A stretch of 64,000 nt of DNA from Bradyrhizobium sp. SZCCHNS1050 (GCF_032484785.1 NZ_JAUETR010000001.1:1240001-1304000); one strand, 5' to 3'; counted from the first letter of the stretch, positions 54,777 to 64,000 are shown. Program-made: numbers and translations. The notes: generated from the sequence alone by a model not told the origin.

Positions 54777-57308
54777 TCACGCCGCGGTCCAGACGCCCGG
54801 ACGCACGCAACGCCGGATCGCTCCCTGCTCTCCGAGGGAATGCAGGATCACCCAGCCGTTGACGACGAGATCGCGCACGCCCTGGTGACGCTGCAGGACC
54901 TCGTCCATGGCGCTCTCCGGCGCGGCGATGAAGACGTTGAGCCTGATGGGTTCGTGGATGAAGCGCGTGCCGTCATGCACCGACTGCCAGGGCAGCCCGA
55001 CACGCAAGTCGCCGGCGTTGCCCTCGAGCACGCCGAGCTGGCCGACGATGTTGTGCAACACCTTGTTGCCGCTGCCGAAGGCAGCGTTGTTCACGGTCGA
55101 GCCGTAATATTGCAGGTTGATCCAGCTCGCGACCACCATCGGCGCCGTCATGATCAGCTCGAGGGTGCGATAGCCGTCGTCACGGGCGGCCTCGTAGGAG
55201 TGCAGGAAGGCGCGGCCGCCGAGGTCGAGGCCGCGGGTGAAGGCGCGCGGCGCGGCGATGAAGGCGGCGTTGCCGGCGAGCCCCCATTCGGGCCGCACCT
55301 GCGACCAGTCGCGGCTCCGGGCGATCACCGCGTCATCGATGTCGGATACGTCCTTGATGCCGAGCAGCGCGCTGCGCTCCTGCCGCGCCAGCCGTGCAGC
55401 GTCCGCGAGCCGTGCCTTCAGCCGGGACAGATCCGGCGCGAGCACGGCCGGAACGTCGTCCTCGTCGAACAAGGTCACGGCATCGGTCGTGGTGTCGTGC
55501 AGCGCTCCGATGAACCAGCAATCGGCGGGGATGTCGATGCCCTTGGCGCGCAGACCTTCTCGCACACGCCAGTCGTTGAGAACGGCTGCGGCGACCCGCG
55601 CATTGGCCTCGCCGGTATGGCCCCCGCAGGCGCCGCAATCCAACCCCGACGCGTGCGGATTGTTGACGGTGGTGCTGCCGTGACCGGCCAGCAGCACGAG
55701 CCGCGCGAACGGCCCGGTCAGCGACATCGCCTTGAGCACCGCCTCGGCCATCGCGACGCGCTGCGGATCGGTGAAGCCGGTGGCCCGCCCGCCGAGCTCG
55801 CCCGGTGTCAGCCGCGGCTGGACGCGGGCCGCGATCTCGGGATCGAGACCATCAACGACGGGTGACGGCACGGGACGCGTGACACCTGCGCTGTCGGTTG
55901 CGATCTTGGCGGCGAAGCCGAGGCCGGCGGTCTCGACGAAGGAGAACGACGAGACGGCCGAGACCTTGAACGACTTCCAGGCCTTGGCCGCCCGCCGCCG
56001 CAGCAGCCGCAGACCCAGCACCTCGGCCGCCTCGACGTCATCGGCATGCTTGACGGCCTCGCAAACGACAAAGGCGGGCTTGAGCAGCACCGGGCATTGC
56101 GCGCCGCCCCTGGTATGGCCGATCGGGACGTATTCGATCGGGAAGCCGAAGAATCCGGCGAAGCCGATCGTCTCGGCTTCCGGATAAGCGGTCTCCAGCG
56201 CGCGCCGGAAGATCTCCGAGCGCACGTCGATGCAGAACGCGGCCTGCAACGCCGGCCGCGCCGGCAGCCGCGGGATCGCCGCCTCTGCGCCATGCGCGGC
56301 AAGCTGCCCGACCAGCCGCGCCCGGAAGGCGATCTCATAGGCCTCGTGCAGCACGAGATCGATCGCAAGCTCCGGCGTCTCGTCGAGCCGCTGATCGGCC
56401 GGCAGCTTCGCCGCTTCCGCCATGGCCTCCGCCCAGGCCGCCTTGAAGGCGTCGTCGGTGCGCGCCTGATAGAGCGCATAACCCCAGGCGAGCCGGATCG
56501 CCAGCAGCTCCAGCAGCGTCTCGTCGCGCCGACCGTCGAGCTGCGCGTTCCAACCGATGTAGCGGGCATAGGCCGACCAGCCGCCGAGATCGAACAGTGC
56601 CCGCACCAGATAGTCCTCGACCGCGCGCGCGGGGATGCCGAGCCGGTCGACGATCAGACCGATCGCCTGCACCGGATCGGCCGGCAGCTCCGCGATCGCC
56701 TTGCGGAAGCCGGTGAGCCCCATCACCTCGGGATTGCGGTCATAGGCCGCGATCGTCCGCCACGCGGCATAGGGCTTCAGCTTGCGCACCGGGCTGGGCC
56801 AGCTCGCCTGGCCTTCGTCGAAATAGGTGGCGCAAAACGCCGAGATCTCGTCGATCATGAAGGCGACCAGCGAGACGTAGCGATCGCCCTCGGCGAGCCG
56901 GTCGAGCACCTCGGCGACCGTCGCCACGACAGCGGGCGGCGACGACAGCCTGGCCTCGGCGCGCGCCTTCTGCTTGAGCGCGTCGACATCGAGCCCGGTC
57001 GAGGGATGCAGCGCGAGCGCCTGCGCCAGCGCTTCATCGTCGATCCGGCCGTCGTCGAGCGCCTGCCGGTAGTAGCCGCGCGGCATCAGCATCCGCGTCC
57101 GCACCACGCGCTCGAACGTCGCGGCGGTCGCGGCGAAGCTCTGCGAGGTGAAGCCGAGGAACGGATTGACGGCGACGAAGTGCTTCAGCGGCCACAACGG
57201 CGCGACCCGCTGGCAGGCGCTGTCGATGCTGGCCATCAGCCCGGCATCGGCGGTGGTGTCGATCGGGTCGGTCATGGACATGGCAAGGGCAGCCTGGGTC
57301 ATCTTCAT
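54777..57308 (-). CDS. dabA: inorganic carbon accumulation protein DabA
   Basis: An 843-residue DUF2309/UPF0753 protein. DabA is a beta-carbonic-anhydrase-like subunit that, coupled to DabB, hydrates CO2 vectorially to bicarbonate. Zinc-site residues are intact: FCIDVRSE (Cys and Asp, about residue 356), GHGSTTVNNP (His, about 541) and LDCGACGGHTGEA (Cys, about 557). The conserved WPLKHFVAVNPFLG near the N terminus is also typical. The start is one of several in-frame ATGs (MKMTQAALAM); GGAG abuts the first. It follows dabB by 7 bases in the same operon. Confidence 0.95.
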   Translation of the reverse strand: MKMTQAALAMSMTDPIDTTADAGLMASIDSACQRVAPLWPLKHFVAVNPFLGFTSQSFAATAATFERVVRTRMLMPRGYYRQALDDGRIDDEALAQALALHPSTGLDVDALKQKARAEARLSSPPAVVATVAEVLDRLAEGDRYVSLVAFMIDEISAFCATYFDEGQASWPSPVRKLKPYAAWRTIAAYDRNPEVMGLTGFRKAIAELPADPVQAIGLIVDRLGIPARAVEDYLVRALFDLGGWSAYARYIGWNAQLDGRRDETLLELLAIRLAWGYALYQARTDDAFKAAWAEAMAEAAKLPADQRLDETPELAIDLVLHEAYEIAFRARLVGQLAAHGAEAAIPRLPARPALQAAFCIDVRSEIFRRALETAYPEAETIGFAGFFGFPIEYVPIGHTRGGAQCPVLLKPAFVVCEAVKHADDVEAAEVLGLRLLRRRAAKAWKSFKVSAVSSFSFVETAGLGFAAKIATDSAGVTRPVPSPVVDGLDPEIAARVQPRLTPGELGGRATGFTDPQRVAMAEAVLKAMSLTGPFARLVLLAGHGSTTVNNPHASGLDCGACGGHTGEANARVAAAVLNDWRVREGLRAKGIDIPADCWFIGALHDTTTDAVTLFDEDDVPAVLAPDLSRLKARLADAARLARQERSALLGIKDVSDIDDAVIARSRDWSQVRPEWGLAGNAAFIAAPRAFTRGLDLGGRAFLHSYEAARDDGYRTLELIMTAPMVVASWINLQYYGSTVNNAAFGSGNKVLHNIVGQLGVLEGNAGDLRVGLPWQSVHDGTRFIHEPIRLNVFIAAPESAMDEVLQRHQGVRDLVVNGWVILHSLGEQGAIRRCVRPGVWTAA

Positions 57309-57315
57309 CTCCGGC

Positions 57316-58905
57316 TCACGGCTTGGACGGAAGGTGCGAGCTCGCGCTTCGCGGCCAAACCGTCAGCACGAGGCGGTTGGCGAGCGTGTTGAGATAGAGG
57401 CCGTTGCGCAGGTGGACGTAGGCCGCGATCCAGAACGGCGCGTCGGCGCGGCGCATCATCTGGTTCTGGAACACGGTCACCGCCGCGAACGAGACCACCA
57501 CGGCCGCCGCGATCAGCATCGGCACGACACCATCGACCGGCCGCGATGCGGGAATGCTGCCGCCGACCAGCCAGGCCGTGCCGGCCTGCAGCGCGAAGTA
57601 GACGATCGCGACGCCCGCTGCGGTCACCGCGGCGCGGGCGATGACAAAGGCGTTCGGCCGCTCGTCGATCGCGTTGGCCATCAGGTGCACCAGCCCCATC
57701 AGCAGCACCGAGCCGAGCGCGATCTGCGCCGGGTTGCTGCGGAGCGTCATGCCGAAGGCGAGCCCCGTCAGCAGCGCGAGGCCGATCACCGCGACCAAGG
57801 CCAGGATCAGCCTTGCGGCGTGCGGCTGGCCGCCGGGGCTCGGCGTCCATGACGCGCGGGCGAGATCGATGATGCTGCCCGACGACAGGAAGGCGTGCGC
57901 CTTGTAGAGCGAATGCGCCACGATGTGCAGCAGCGCCGCGGAGAAGGCGCCGAGCCCGCATTGCAGCAGCATGAAGCCCATCTGCGCCACCGTCGAATAA
58001 GCGAGCTGAACCTTGACCGAGGTCTGCGTCAGCATCACCAGCGAGCCGAACAGCGCGGTGGCGCCACCGACGACCGCGAGGACGTCGAGCGCGGGCGTGG
58101 CCAGCAGCAGCACGTCGCTGAGCCTGAGCACCAGGAAGCCACCGGCATTGATGATGCCGGCATGCAGCAGGGCCGACACCGGGGTCGGCGTCTCCATCAC
58201 CTCGATAAGCCAGCCATGCAGCGGCAGCTGCGCGGATTTCAGCATCGCGGTCGCGACGATCAGCAGCGCGGCGATCGTGACAATCGCCGATCCCGCCCCT
58301 TCTCCGCCGCGGGCCTGCGCAGCGAGGCTGGCTTGCTCCAGCGTGCCGAAGCGGAGGTAGAGAAGCAGCGCCGCGACCGCGAGGAAGGCATCGCCGAGCC
58401 GGCTCGCCACGAACTTCTTGCGCGAGGCGCGGACCGCGGCCGGACGGGTGTCGTAGAACAGCAGCAGCTTGCCGAGCGCCAGGCTGGTGCCGATCCAGGC
58501 CGCCAGCAGCAGCACCAGGTTTCCGGAGATCAGCAAGGTCAGCACCGCGGCCAGGGTGAGCAGCAGCCAGCGCGTGAACCTGACCTGGCCGGGATCGCCG
58601 TCGAGATAGTTGCGGCTGTAGCGCACGACGACGAAGCCGATGAAGCTGACCAGCATGATGAGGATGGCGCCGAGCGTATCGAGCTGCAGCGACAACCCTA
58701 GGCCGTAGCCGCCGAGCAGTAGCGTCCGCCCTGCCCCCATGACCGCTGCGCCGAGGCTCGCGACAGTGGCAAGGGCGAATGCGAGCGCGGCGGTCGCGAT
58801 CGCGTTACGTGCGACGGTTCTGGCGCTGCCGCCGGTGCCGGCGAGCGCGACGACCGCGAGCGTGAGCGGCGCAAGCGCCGCAAGACAGGGAAGGAGCTGG
58901 TTCAT
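57316..58905 (-). CDS. dabB: inorganic carbon accumulation protein DabB (NuoL/MrpA-like)
   Basis: A 529-residue membrane protein of the proton-conducting NuoL/MrpA antiporter-like superfamily, with about 14 spans. LPLHGWLIEVMETPTPVSAL and VKVQLAYSTVAQMGFM are the hallmark motifs, with the Lys/Glu of the ion path (WLIEVMET). In Dab systems this subunit couples the ion gradient to DabA. The immediate downstream dabA and divergent LysR gene make this a complete DAC operon. The ATG 58903-58905 follows AAGGAG (spacing about 6). Confidence 0.94.
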   Translation of the reverse strand: MNQLLPCLAALAPLTLAVVALAGTGGSARTVARNAIATAALAFALATVASLGAAVMGAGRTLLLGGYGLGLSLQLDTLGAILIMLVSFIGFVVVRYSRNYLDGDPGQVRFTRWLLLTLAAVLTLLISGNLVLLLAAWIGTSLALGKLLLFYDTRPAAVRASRKKFVASRLGDAFLAVAALLLYLRFGTLEQASLAAQARGGEGAGSAIVTIAALLIVATAMLKSAQLPLHGWLIEVMETPTPVSALLHAGIINAGGFLVLRLSDVLLLATPALDVLAVVGGATALFGSLVMLTQTSVKVQLAYSTVAQMGFMLLQCGLGAFSAALLHIVAHSLYKAHAFLSSGSIIDLARASWTPSPGGQPHAARLILALVAVIGLALLTGLAFGMTLRSNPAQIALGSVLLMGLVHLMANAIDERPNAFVIARAAVTAAGVAIVYFALQAGTAWLVGGSIPASRPVDGVVPMLIAAAVVVSFAAVTVFQNQMMRRADAPFWIAAYVHLRNGLYLNTLANRLVLTVWPRSASSHLPSKP

Positions 58906-58978
58906 GGCGGCCCGGTCGTTTGATCACAGGGGACGATCTCTCCCTCTTGCTTTACGGGCTGCAGTTCATTCCTAAAAT

Positions 58979-59020
58979 TTCAATCATTGAACCTGATCGT
59001 TATAAAATATAGAATGATTG
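58979..59020. promoter_or_regulatory. candidate LysR operator in the dabB-lysR intergenic region
   Basis: TTCAATCATTGAA (58979-58991) is a T-N11-A-type palindrome. CAATCATT (58981-58988) also forms an 8-bp inverted repeat with AATGATTG (59013-59020) across an AT-rich centre. The second half-site ends one base before the regulator's GTG, fitting autoregulation. Confidence 0.55.
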
Positions 59021-59021
59021 C

Positions 59022-59921
59022 GTGCCGCATCTGAATTACCACCACCTGCGCTACTTCTGGATCATCGCCAGCGAAGGCAGCATGAGCCGCGCCGCGCAGC
59101 GCCTCAACGTCTCGCCCTCCTCGCTGTCGGTGCAGGTCAAGGCGCTGGAGGAGCAGCTCGGGCAGAAGCTGTTCGAGCGCATTGGACGCACCCTGCAGCT
59201 CACCGAGGCCGGGCGCATCGCGCTCGACTATGCCGGCAGCGTGTTCAAGTCCGGCCATGAGCTGATCGAGACCTTGTCGGGCCTGCGGCCGGGACGGCAG
59301 CTGCTGCGGGTCGGCGCCGCGGCGAACCTGTCGCGCAACTTCCAGATCGCGTTCCTGAAGCCCTTGATCGGGCGCGGCGACGTCGAGCTGATCATCCACA
59401 CCGGTCAGTTCAGCGACCTGTTGGAGCAGCTCGACGCCCACAAGCTCGATCTCGTGCTCGCCAACCATCCGGCGGCGCCAGACATGCGCAGCAATTTCGA
59501 CAACACGCTGATCGATGAACAGCGCGTCAGCCTCGTTAGCCGCAAGCCGGCCAAGCCCGCGCGATTCCGATTCCCGCAGGACCTGGCAACGACGCCGGTG
59601 ATCCTGCCCGGCCGAGGCAGCGCGCTGCGCTCGGCTTTCGATGCGCTGGTCGGATCCAGCGGGATCCGTCCGGTCATCGCCGCCGAGGTCGACGACATGG
59701 CGATGCTGCGCCTGATGGCCCGCGAGAGCGGCACCGTCACGTTGGTGCCGTCGATCGTCGTGATCGACGAGCTGCGTACCGGCGTGCTGGTTGAACGCGC
59801 CCGCCTGAGCGCGCTGAAGGAGCAGTTCTTCGCCGTGAGCCAGCAGCGCCGCTATCCCAATCCGCTCGTCGCCGAGCTGATCGGATCACGCGACAGGAAG
59901 AGCGGTTCACGGCCTGAATGA
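59022..59921 (+). CDS. LysR-family regulator of the dab operon
   Basis: A 299-residue LysR-type regulator, NhaR/CbbR-like branch. The helix-turn-helix is at residues 5-60 (HHLRYFWIIASEGSMSRAAQ, SPSSLSVQVKALEEQLGQ), and the C-terminal ligand-binding domain follows. It is divergent from dabB over about 115 bases and separated from the operator-like palindrome by one base. Many Dab operons have such a regulator, which probably responds to carbon or ion status; the ligand is unknown. The GTG start has no Shine-Dalgarno sequence, so translation may be leaderless. Confidence 0.9.
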   Translation: MPHLNYHHLRYFWIIASEGSMSRAAQRLNVSPSSLSVQVKALEEQLGQKLFERIGRTLQLTEAGRIALDYAGSVFKSGHELIETLSGLRPGRQLLRVGAAANLSRNFQIAFLKPLIGRGDVELIIHTGQFSDLLEQLDAHKLDLVLANHPAAPDMRSNFDNTLIDEQRVSLVSRKPAKPARFRFPQDLATTPVILPGRGSALRSAFDALVGSSGIRPVIAAEVDDMAMLRLMARESGTVTLVPSIVVIDELRTGVLVERARLSALKEQFFAVSQQRRYPNPLVAELIGSRDRKSGSRPE

Positions 59922-60050
59922 CCTGTCCGTGGCACTTTGTCTTGAAATAGGTTGCAGGCAGCCCGCAAGACATCGGGACGGACCGGTCTTGCGGACCAAC
60001 TCCCAGTTCGTTCCGAACTGGGGCAAGGTCAGCAGTCGTGAGCCGTCCGA

Positions 60051-60197
60051 TCAGAACATCGCGGGCGGACTGACATTCACCCCGTGCTGGACCAGCACGA
60101 GAGAAGCGACCACGCCCGTCAATGAGAACATGGTCACCAGACCAAATCCGGAATTGAGCGCATGGGGACCAACCAGCTTCCGCACAATCATCATCAT
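60051..60197 (-). CDS. small single-span membrane protein
   Basis: A 48-residue protein beginning at three consecutive ATGs (60197, 60194, 60191), with AGGAGG eight bases upstream. It has a basic N-terminus (VRKLVGPHALNSGFG), one membrane span (LVTMFSLTGVVASLVLV) and a tail QHGVNVSPPAMF. The strong ribosome-binding site and clean span support a real gene. The layout resembles the 53-residue protein at 4034 (span followed by a short tail with xVS/xLS and terminal Phe). Function is unknown. It lies between the LysR and GntR genes. Confidence 0.7.
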   Translation of the reverse strand: MMMIVRKLVGPHALNSGFGLVTMFSLTGVVASLVLVQHGVNVSPPAMF

Positions 60198-60668
60198 CAA
60201 TGTCTCCTCCTGAATGTCGTTAGTGGACTTAACTAGAGGGACGGTGCGTTACCGGGGCGTTTCCAAATTTGGAGAGATCGGCGCGTGGTGAATGCATCCT
60301 TGAATGCACAGCATGCCCGGCATGAAGGCCGCTTAACACTGACGGCGGATTTGCAGTTGCATCGAGACGGGCGAAGCGCCGACGCTCGAAGAAGTTGAAT
60401 CTTCGTATTAGCTCGCCCTGAACGGAGCACGATGTCGACGACAAGGATGGACGACGGCCGCACGCGAGGCACGGTGGTTCGTGTCGCGCTGAGCGATCGC
60501 ATCTATACGCGGCGCGAGCAATTCGACGTTTCCCGTTTCCCAGCCGAAGTACATCGTCACCCCGAATGAAGTGGCCGCAGCCGTCAGGCGACCCTCGGTC
60601 ATTGGGCTGGTGACATCCGGCTCGGGACGGATCGCGAAGACGTTCGCGGTCTGCGTCCTGATATGATC
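60198..60668. other. intergenic region with a weak short frame
   Basis: About 470 bases. A 64-codon minus frame at 60408-60602 (MTEGRLTAAATSFGVTMYFG) has a plausible first half but no ribosome-binding site and a low-complexity second half. I leave it uncalled. No other structure is evident. Confidence 0.4.
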
Positions 60669-61343
60669 CTACTTCGCCTCATTCATCGCCGTCGCTGCGA
60701 GCAGCGCCGCCTCGATCGTGTCCCGGGTCTTGTCGAGATGCGCCATCGTGAGCGTCACCGCGCGCTCGGTGTCGCGCGCCAGCGCGGCCTCCATCAGTTC
60801 GCGATGCTCACGCGCGGCATCGCGGTTGCCACGATCGGTCTGGCGGGCGAGATCGAGATAGCGCTCGTTGTGTGCAAACAGGAGATCACGCACCCGCATC
60901 ATCCAGGCGCTGCCACAGGCCTGGGCCAACGCGGCATGGAATTCGGCATGCGCCAGCATCCAGGCCGGCGAGAAGCTGCCGTCATGGGCCGCGATCGGCG
61001 TCGCGGCCAGACGGTGATGCGCGGCAACGACCGCGGTCTCCCAGGCGAGATCACCGTTGGCGATGGCGCGGCGCAGGCACTTGGTCTCGATCTCGACGCG
61101 CATGTCGGTCAGATCGCGCAGATCGGCCACCGAGACCGGCGCCACGCGGAAGCCGCGCTGCGGCGTCGCCGTCACCAGCCCTTCCGCCGTGAGCCGCGCC
61201 AGCGCCTCGCGGATCGCCCCGGTGCTGACCGAGAAGGCTGATCCGAGCTCGCTGATCTTCAGCTTCTCCTCCGGACGATAGAGCCCGGCGAGCAGGCTGG
61301 CACGCAACTGCTCGTAGACGGTCTGGGTGGCGCTGCCGGACAT
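60669..61343 (-). CDS. GntR-family regulator (FCD domain)
   Basis: A 224-residue GntR/FadR-type regulator. The winged helix is at residues 8-70 (YEQLRASLLAGLYRPEEKLK, STGAIREALARL), and the FCD effector domain follows, with metal/ligand residues in AHAEFHAAL and REHRELMEAAL. It is divergent from the binding-protein gene at 61495 and an AT-rich palindrome lies between them. It likely represses or activates that transporter in response to its substrate, not identified. ATG 61341-61343 (MSGSATQ) is chosen; a GTG at 61373 is possible. Confidence 0.92.
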   Translation of the reverse strand: MSGSATQTVYEQLRASLLAGLYRPEEKLKISELGSAFSVSTGAIREALARLTAEGLVTATPQRGFRVAPVSVADLRDLTDMRVEIETKCLRRAIANGDLAWETAVVAAHHRLAATPIAAHDGSFSPAWMLAHAEFHAALAQACGSAWMMRVRDLLFAHNERYLDLARQTDRGNRDAAREHRELMEAALARDTERAVTLTMAHLDKTRDTIEAALLAATAMNEAK

Positions 61344-61391
61344 CGACTCACTCTCGCGGGACAATCGATTCACACTAGCAAAGCCTAAAAG

Positions 61392-61413
61392 TATATTTTC
61401 ATCAAAAAATATA
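61392..61413. promoter_or_regulatory. candidate GntR operator
   Basis: TATATTTT (61392-61399) and AAAATATA (61406-61413) form a perfect inverted repeat in an AT-rich island between the divergent GntR and binding-protein genes. Confidence 0.5.
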
Positions 61414-61494
61414 TTTTAATTGCACGGCCTCCGCCATCCCCCTATGCTCAACGCCAAAACGCCGCCGGCAGCGCGGCCCATCAGGGAGGTATCC

Positions 61495-62697
61495 ATGCGA
61501 AGCACCATCGCAGCGGCAGGATTGCTCGTCGTCGCGTCCGTCCTCGCCGTACCCGCTCGGGCGGAGGATCAGCCGGGCATCACCGCCAGCGAGATCCGCA
61601 TTGGACAGACCATGCCCTATAGCGGGCCAGTGTCCGCCTTCGGCATCCTCGGCAAGGGCGAGGTGGCCTATTTCAAGATGGTCAACGACCGCGGCGGCAT
61701 CAACGGCCGCAAGGTCAACCTGATCTCGCTGGACGACAGCTACGTGCCGCCCAAGACCGTGGAGCAGACGCGACGTCTGGTCGAGAGCGACGAGGTGTCG
61801 TTCATCTTCTCGACCATGGGCACCGCGCACAACACCGCGATCGCCAAGTATCTCCAGGGCAAGAAGGTGCCGCAGCTGTTCGTGGCCTCGGGCGCCTCGA
61901 AGTTCGGCGACCCTGCGCAATTTCCTCTGGCCTTGATGGGCGTGATGGCGCCGTTCCGCAACGAAGCGCGGATGTATGCGCGCTACGCGCTGCAGAAGAA
62001 GCCGGATTCGACCTTTGCCATTCTCGCGCAGAACGACGATTTCGGCCGCGACTATCTCGCCGGGCTGAAGGACGTGCTCGGCGAGCGCTTCGACAGCACG
62101 GTGACCGTCGCAAGCTACGAGTCGACCGAGCCGACCATCGACTCGCAGATCGTGAAGCTGAAATCGACCGGCGCCGATGCGCTGATCATCGCCGCGACGC
62201 CGAAATTCGCCGCGCAGGCGATCCGCAAGACCTTCGAGATCAACTGGCGGCCGCTGACGTTCCTGACCAACGTCTCGGTGTGGATGTCATCGGTCATGGA
62301 GCCGGCGGGACTGGAGGCCGGCACCGGCATCATCTCGACAGCCTACGTCAAGGATCCGTTGGATCCCGCCTGGGCCAACGATGCCGGCGTCAAGGGCTGG
62401 CGCGACTATATGGCGAAATACGTGCCCGACGGCGACATCCGCGATTCCAACTACGTCAACGGCTACAACAACGGCATGGTACTGGAGCAAGTGCTGAAGG
62501 CGGCCGGCAACGATCTGTCGCGCGAGAGCATTTTGCGGCAGGCGCTGTCGATCAAGGATCTCGAACTGCCGATGCTGCTGCCGGGCATCAAGGTCAACAC
62601 GTCAGAGACCGACCACCTCCCGGTCGAGCAGGTGCAGTTCATGCGTTTCACCGGCAAGCAGTGGGAGCGGTTCGGCGCGGTGCTGTCGACCAAGTAG
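61495..62697 (+). CDS. branched-chain-amino-acid-type ABC transporter substrate-binding protein
   Basis: A 400-residue periplasmic binding protein of the LivK/Leu-Ile-Val family. It has a signal peptide (STIAAAGLLVVASVLAVPARA) with cleavage before EDQPG. Family features are EIRIGQTMPYSGPVSAFG (ligand-loop start), GGINGRKVNLISLDD, and GYNNGMVLEQVLKAAG in lobe 2. The family binds amino acids, amides or aromatic acids; the ligand is unknown. The ATG at 61495 is set by GGGAGG six bases upstream. No permease or ATPase genes follow, so it is an orphan binding protein or uses distant partners. Confidence 0.93.
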   Translation: MRSTIAAAGLLVVASVLAVPARAEDQPGITASEIRIGQTMPYSGPVSAFGILGKGEVAYFKMVNDRGGINGRKVNLISLDDSYVPPKTVEQTRRLVESDEVSFIFSTMGTAHNTAIAKYLQGKKVPQLFVASGASKFGDPAQFPLALMGVMAPFRNEARMYARYALQKKPDSTFAILAQNDDFGRDYLAGLKDVLGERFDSTVTVASYESTEPTIDSQIVKLKSTGADALIIAATPKFAAQAIRKTFEINWRPLTFLTNVSVWMSSVMEPAGLEAGTGIISTAYVKDPLDPAWANDAGVKGWRDYMAKYVPDGDIRDSNYVNGYNNGMVLEQVLKAAGNDLSRESILRQALSIKDLELPMLLPGIKVNTSETDHLPVEQVQFMRFTGKQWERFGAVLSTK

Positions 62698-63063
62698 CGG
62701 CGGCTGCTCCGTGGATCGTCGGCGCGGCTCCGCGCTGACGACAGGCGCATGCATGGGCTGGCACGGTATTGGAGGACGGCGCCTCTCTCTCGCCACGTAA
62801 ACAAAATCGCAACAGTCGCCTGCGATGTTTCGTCGCAGGTCAACCGAAGTCGCAATCGGCGTCCGCATACATCCACATGTGGTCCCGCGCGCGACGGCGT
62901 GATCCTCTGCTCACGGCCGGGGGAGCGGGCGGAGGCGGGCTCCTGCCCGGTTCTCACCGCAGGTCTCCTTGAAGCAGTCGCGGAGATGATCGCCGCGGGG
63001 GAACCGCCAACAAGGAAAAGAATACAGGTCCTCACCGCCCCAACGGGATCTTTTGAGGAAGAG
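62698..63063. other. intergenic region before the TadG-like gene
   Basis: About 365 bases. It contains a near-perfect GC hairpin (GTCGGCGCGG/CCGCGCTGAC, 62718-62739), which may end the binding-protein transcript, and CCTGCGA/TCGCAGG (62819-62825, 62833-62839). No gene is seen. Confidence 0.45.
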
Positions 63064-64000
63064 CATGACGGATATCAGCCGACCAGCGAGCCGGGCGAGC
63101 GCCGCCATCGCGCGCTTCTCCCGCGACAGCAAGGCCAATATCGCGGTCACATTCGCGCTGGCGCTGTTGCCGATTCTCACGGCGATCGGATGCGCGACCG
63201 ACTACTCCATGGCCATGCGCATGAAGATCAGGCTCCAGTCTGCGGCGGATGCCGCGAGCATCGCCTCGATCTCGGTCAACTCGGCAGGCTATACAGCGGC
63301 GATGGCGATGACGTCGGACGGAACCGTTACCGCCGGAGTCGCGGAGGCGGACAACATCTTCAAGGGCAACGCCTCTACCTTTCAAGGCTACACATTGACG
63401 TCCGAGACCAGCACCGTCACCAAGAGCGGGTCCACACTGACGTCGCAGGTGCAATTCACCGCCAACGTGCCGGCCACGTTCCTGACGGTGATCGGCTATC
63501 AGAATCTGACGGTCAGCGGCCAATCGTCCTCCTCCGTCACGTTGCCACTCTATCTCGACTTCTATTTGACGCTGGACGTCTCGGGCTCGATGGGCCTCCC
63601 GTCGACGTCGTCCGAAGCACAGCGCATGCAGGCCATCAGCCCGGACAACTACAGGCAATACCCCACGGGATGCACGCTGGCGTGCCATTTTTCGCCGCAG
63701 AATAGCGCTTGCACCGATTCAGGGACCCAGGGATATCCCACAAACAACTATTGCCTGGGCTATGCGATCTCGCGCGTCAGCCAGAGCGGTTACAAGAACC
63801 TGCTGACCACCAACAAGAACTACCCCATGGGCGTTCAACTGCCGTCGTCGATCGTGTCCGGCCTGCCGAACTCACTGTACAAGAACCTGGCGACCGTTGC
63901 GAACTGCCCGACCGATGGGACGGATGCGTGCATCCAGCTGCGGCTGGATGCCGTGGGCTATGCCGTGAACCAGCTGTTTGTCACGGCGAACAACACCAAG
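63064..64000 (+). CDS. TadG-like pilus assembly protein with vWA domain, N-terminal part
   Basis: Open from ATG 63064 to the window end, at least 312 codons; the C terminus is missing. GAGGAAGAGC precedes the ATG. After a basic leader, the TadE/TadG-type segment DSKANIAVTFALALLPILTA (one span, pseudopilin-like with the conserved Asn/Ala pattern) is followed by YSMAMRMKIRLQSAADAAS, the TadG hallmark. A von Willebrand A domain starts with the metal-site motif DVSGSMG near residue 172 and contains Cys residues. It probably acts in Tad/Flp pilus assembly or adhesion. An orphan Flp pilin lies in the island at 34140. Confidence 0.9.

Noticed and set aside
54840..55865. 341-codon plus-strand frame over dabA
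   Set aside because: It is antisense to a complete dabA with intact zinc-site motifs.

Overview
The window looks like chromosome from a Bradyrhizobium-type alphaproteobacterium. The GC-rich coding sequence, the CpdR next to N-formylglutamate amidohydrolase, the HisN-type phosphatase, the TPR-coupled class III cyclases, the rhizobial TraA/TraC/TraD mobilisation genes and a structured interspersed repeat of a kind I associate with Bradyrhizobium all point that way. Species is not decided here.

Left chromosomal arm (1-7506): a partial epimerase, small secreted proteins, a GNAT acetyltransferase, an intact LanC-like gene (4903-6096), a decayed partial copy of it (2070-2527), an AHSA1-type protein, tiny membrane proteins, and a repeat-rich non-coding stretch (about 6735-7370).

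Genomic island (7507-42451, about 35 kb): the last 17 nt of tRNA-Val(GAC) recur as a direct repeat at 7507-7523. A tyrosine integrase at 41221-42498 reads into the antisense strand of the intact tRNA gene. The island carries, from left to right, an envelope set (two GT-C-like membrane proteins and a PAP2 phosphatase), then a right-to-left block of hlyB-hlyD type I secretion, a Sec-signal-bearing RHS/YD-repeat protein with a putative immunity gene, a decayed RTX duplicate and a giant RTX protein of about 3010 residues. To the right of the secretion block are a second PAP2 protein, an orphan Flp pilin, a fossil HlyB N-terminal fragment, an OafA-type acyltransferase, a MobQ/Ti-type mobilisation module (traD, traC, oriT, traA), an AlpA-like regulator and the integrase. 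No type IV secretion genes are present, so the island reads as an integrative and mobilizable element whose cargo is surface and competition functions.

Right chromosomal arm (42435-64000): tRNA-Val, cpdR, N-formylglutamate amidohydrolase, a probable anti-Shine-Dalgarno small RNA, hisN, LysR-TauE, LysE, two tandem cyclase-TolB-TPR proteins (the first lacks the catalytic Arg), a large di-heme cytochrome c, a DabA/DabB inorganic-carbon uptake operon with a divergent LysR regulator, a GntR regulator divergent from a branched-chain-type binding protein, and the start of a TadG-like pilus protein. The nearness of a bicarbonate accumulator and class III cyclases, an enzyme class that includes bicarbonate-stimulated members, is suggestive but unproven.
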